A stretch of 14,718 nucleotides of DNA from positions 1 to 14,718 of the forward strand of contig CAZHJE010000017.1 in assembly GCA_964532965.1 (NCBI GenBank). Reading direction: 5' to 3'. Under the pieces are notes generated by a model that saw only the letters and a program-made list of their open reading frames with translations, was not told where the DNA came from and did no database searches. The position numbers were made by a program, and so were the translations under genes. This document shows, piece after piece, positions 14,716 to 14,718 of this stretch. The DNA comes from CAZHJE01 sp964532965. Its GTDB lineage: Bacteria > Patescibacteriota > WWE3 > UBA101185 > UBA10185. Positions within the stretch are counted from its first letter, which is position 1; the number at the start of each line of letters is the position of its first letter.

Positions 14716-14718
14716 ATT

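Noticed and set aside
1..14718. CRISPR array, insertion sequence or recoded TGA
   Set aside because: No regularly spaced repeats, transposase or terminal inverted repeats were seen, and all genes read through with the standard code.

Overview
The window is a compact, A+T-rich bacterial chromosome segment with 16 protein-coding genes, no RNA genes seen and no gene-free stretch longer than about 60 bases. Small single-pass exported proteins, a transketolase split into two genes, sparse biosynthetic content and very short intergenic spaces resemble a Patescibacteria (CPR) genome. That placement is inference, because no rRNA or ribosomal protein marker is present. TGA is used as a stop (end of the gene at 2779-4146) and no in-frame TGA is needed, so the standard bacterial code applies.

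Layout. Plus strand, left edge: a VapBC-type toxin-antitoxin pair (23-717). Minus strand, 777-5963: a SpoU-type RNA methyltransferase, an M29 aminopeptidase, a membrane-anchored protein with two similar extracytoplasmic repeats, and an oligoendopeptidase F-type M3 peptidase. Divergent from the last is endonuclease III (nth, plus strand, 5997-6632). Minus strand, 6629-9457: a membrane-anchored cupredoxin-like protein without copper ligands, a membrane-anchored DsbA-like protein whose two halves appear in swapped order, and an unrecognised 460-residue helical membrane protein. Minus strand, 9467-14698: central carbon genes. These are an NAD-type D-2-hydroxyacid dehydrogenase, a class II aldolase, a PfkB-family kinase, and the C- and N-terminal halves of transketolase separated by a small membrane-anchored PrcB-like protein.

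How the genes work together. Transketolase, the sugar kinase and the aldolase form a sugar-phosphate interconversion and lower-glycolysis block. The hydroxyacid dehydrogenase could reoxidise NADH or handle glyoxylate/hydroxypyruvate. The two peptidases could recycle scavenged peptides. Several exported proteins carry paired cysteines that the DsbA-like protein could oxidise.

The two observations most worth following are the apparent natural circular permutation of the DsbA-like protein and the promoter architecture. Eleven gene starts have a sigma70-type -10 element, often an extended TGn -10, ending 6-11 bases (mostly 6-8) before the ATG. This predicts leaderless mRNAs for the lead genes. 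Genes inside operons lack this element, and the aldolase has a Shine-Dalgarno sequence instead. Several start choices below rest on this pattern.
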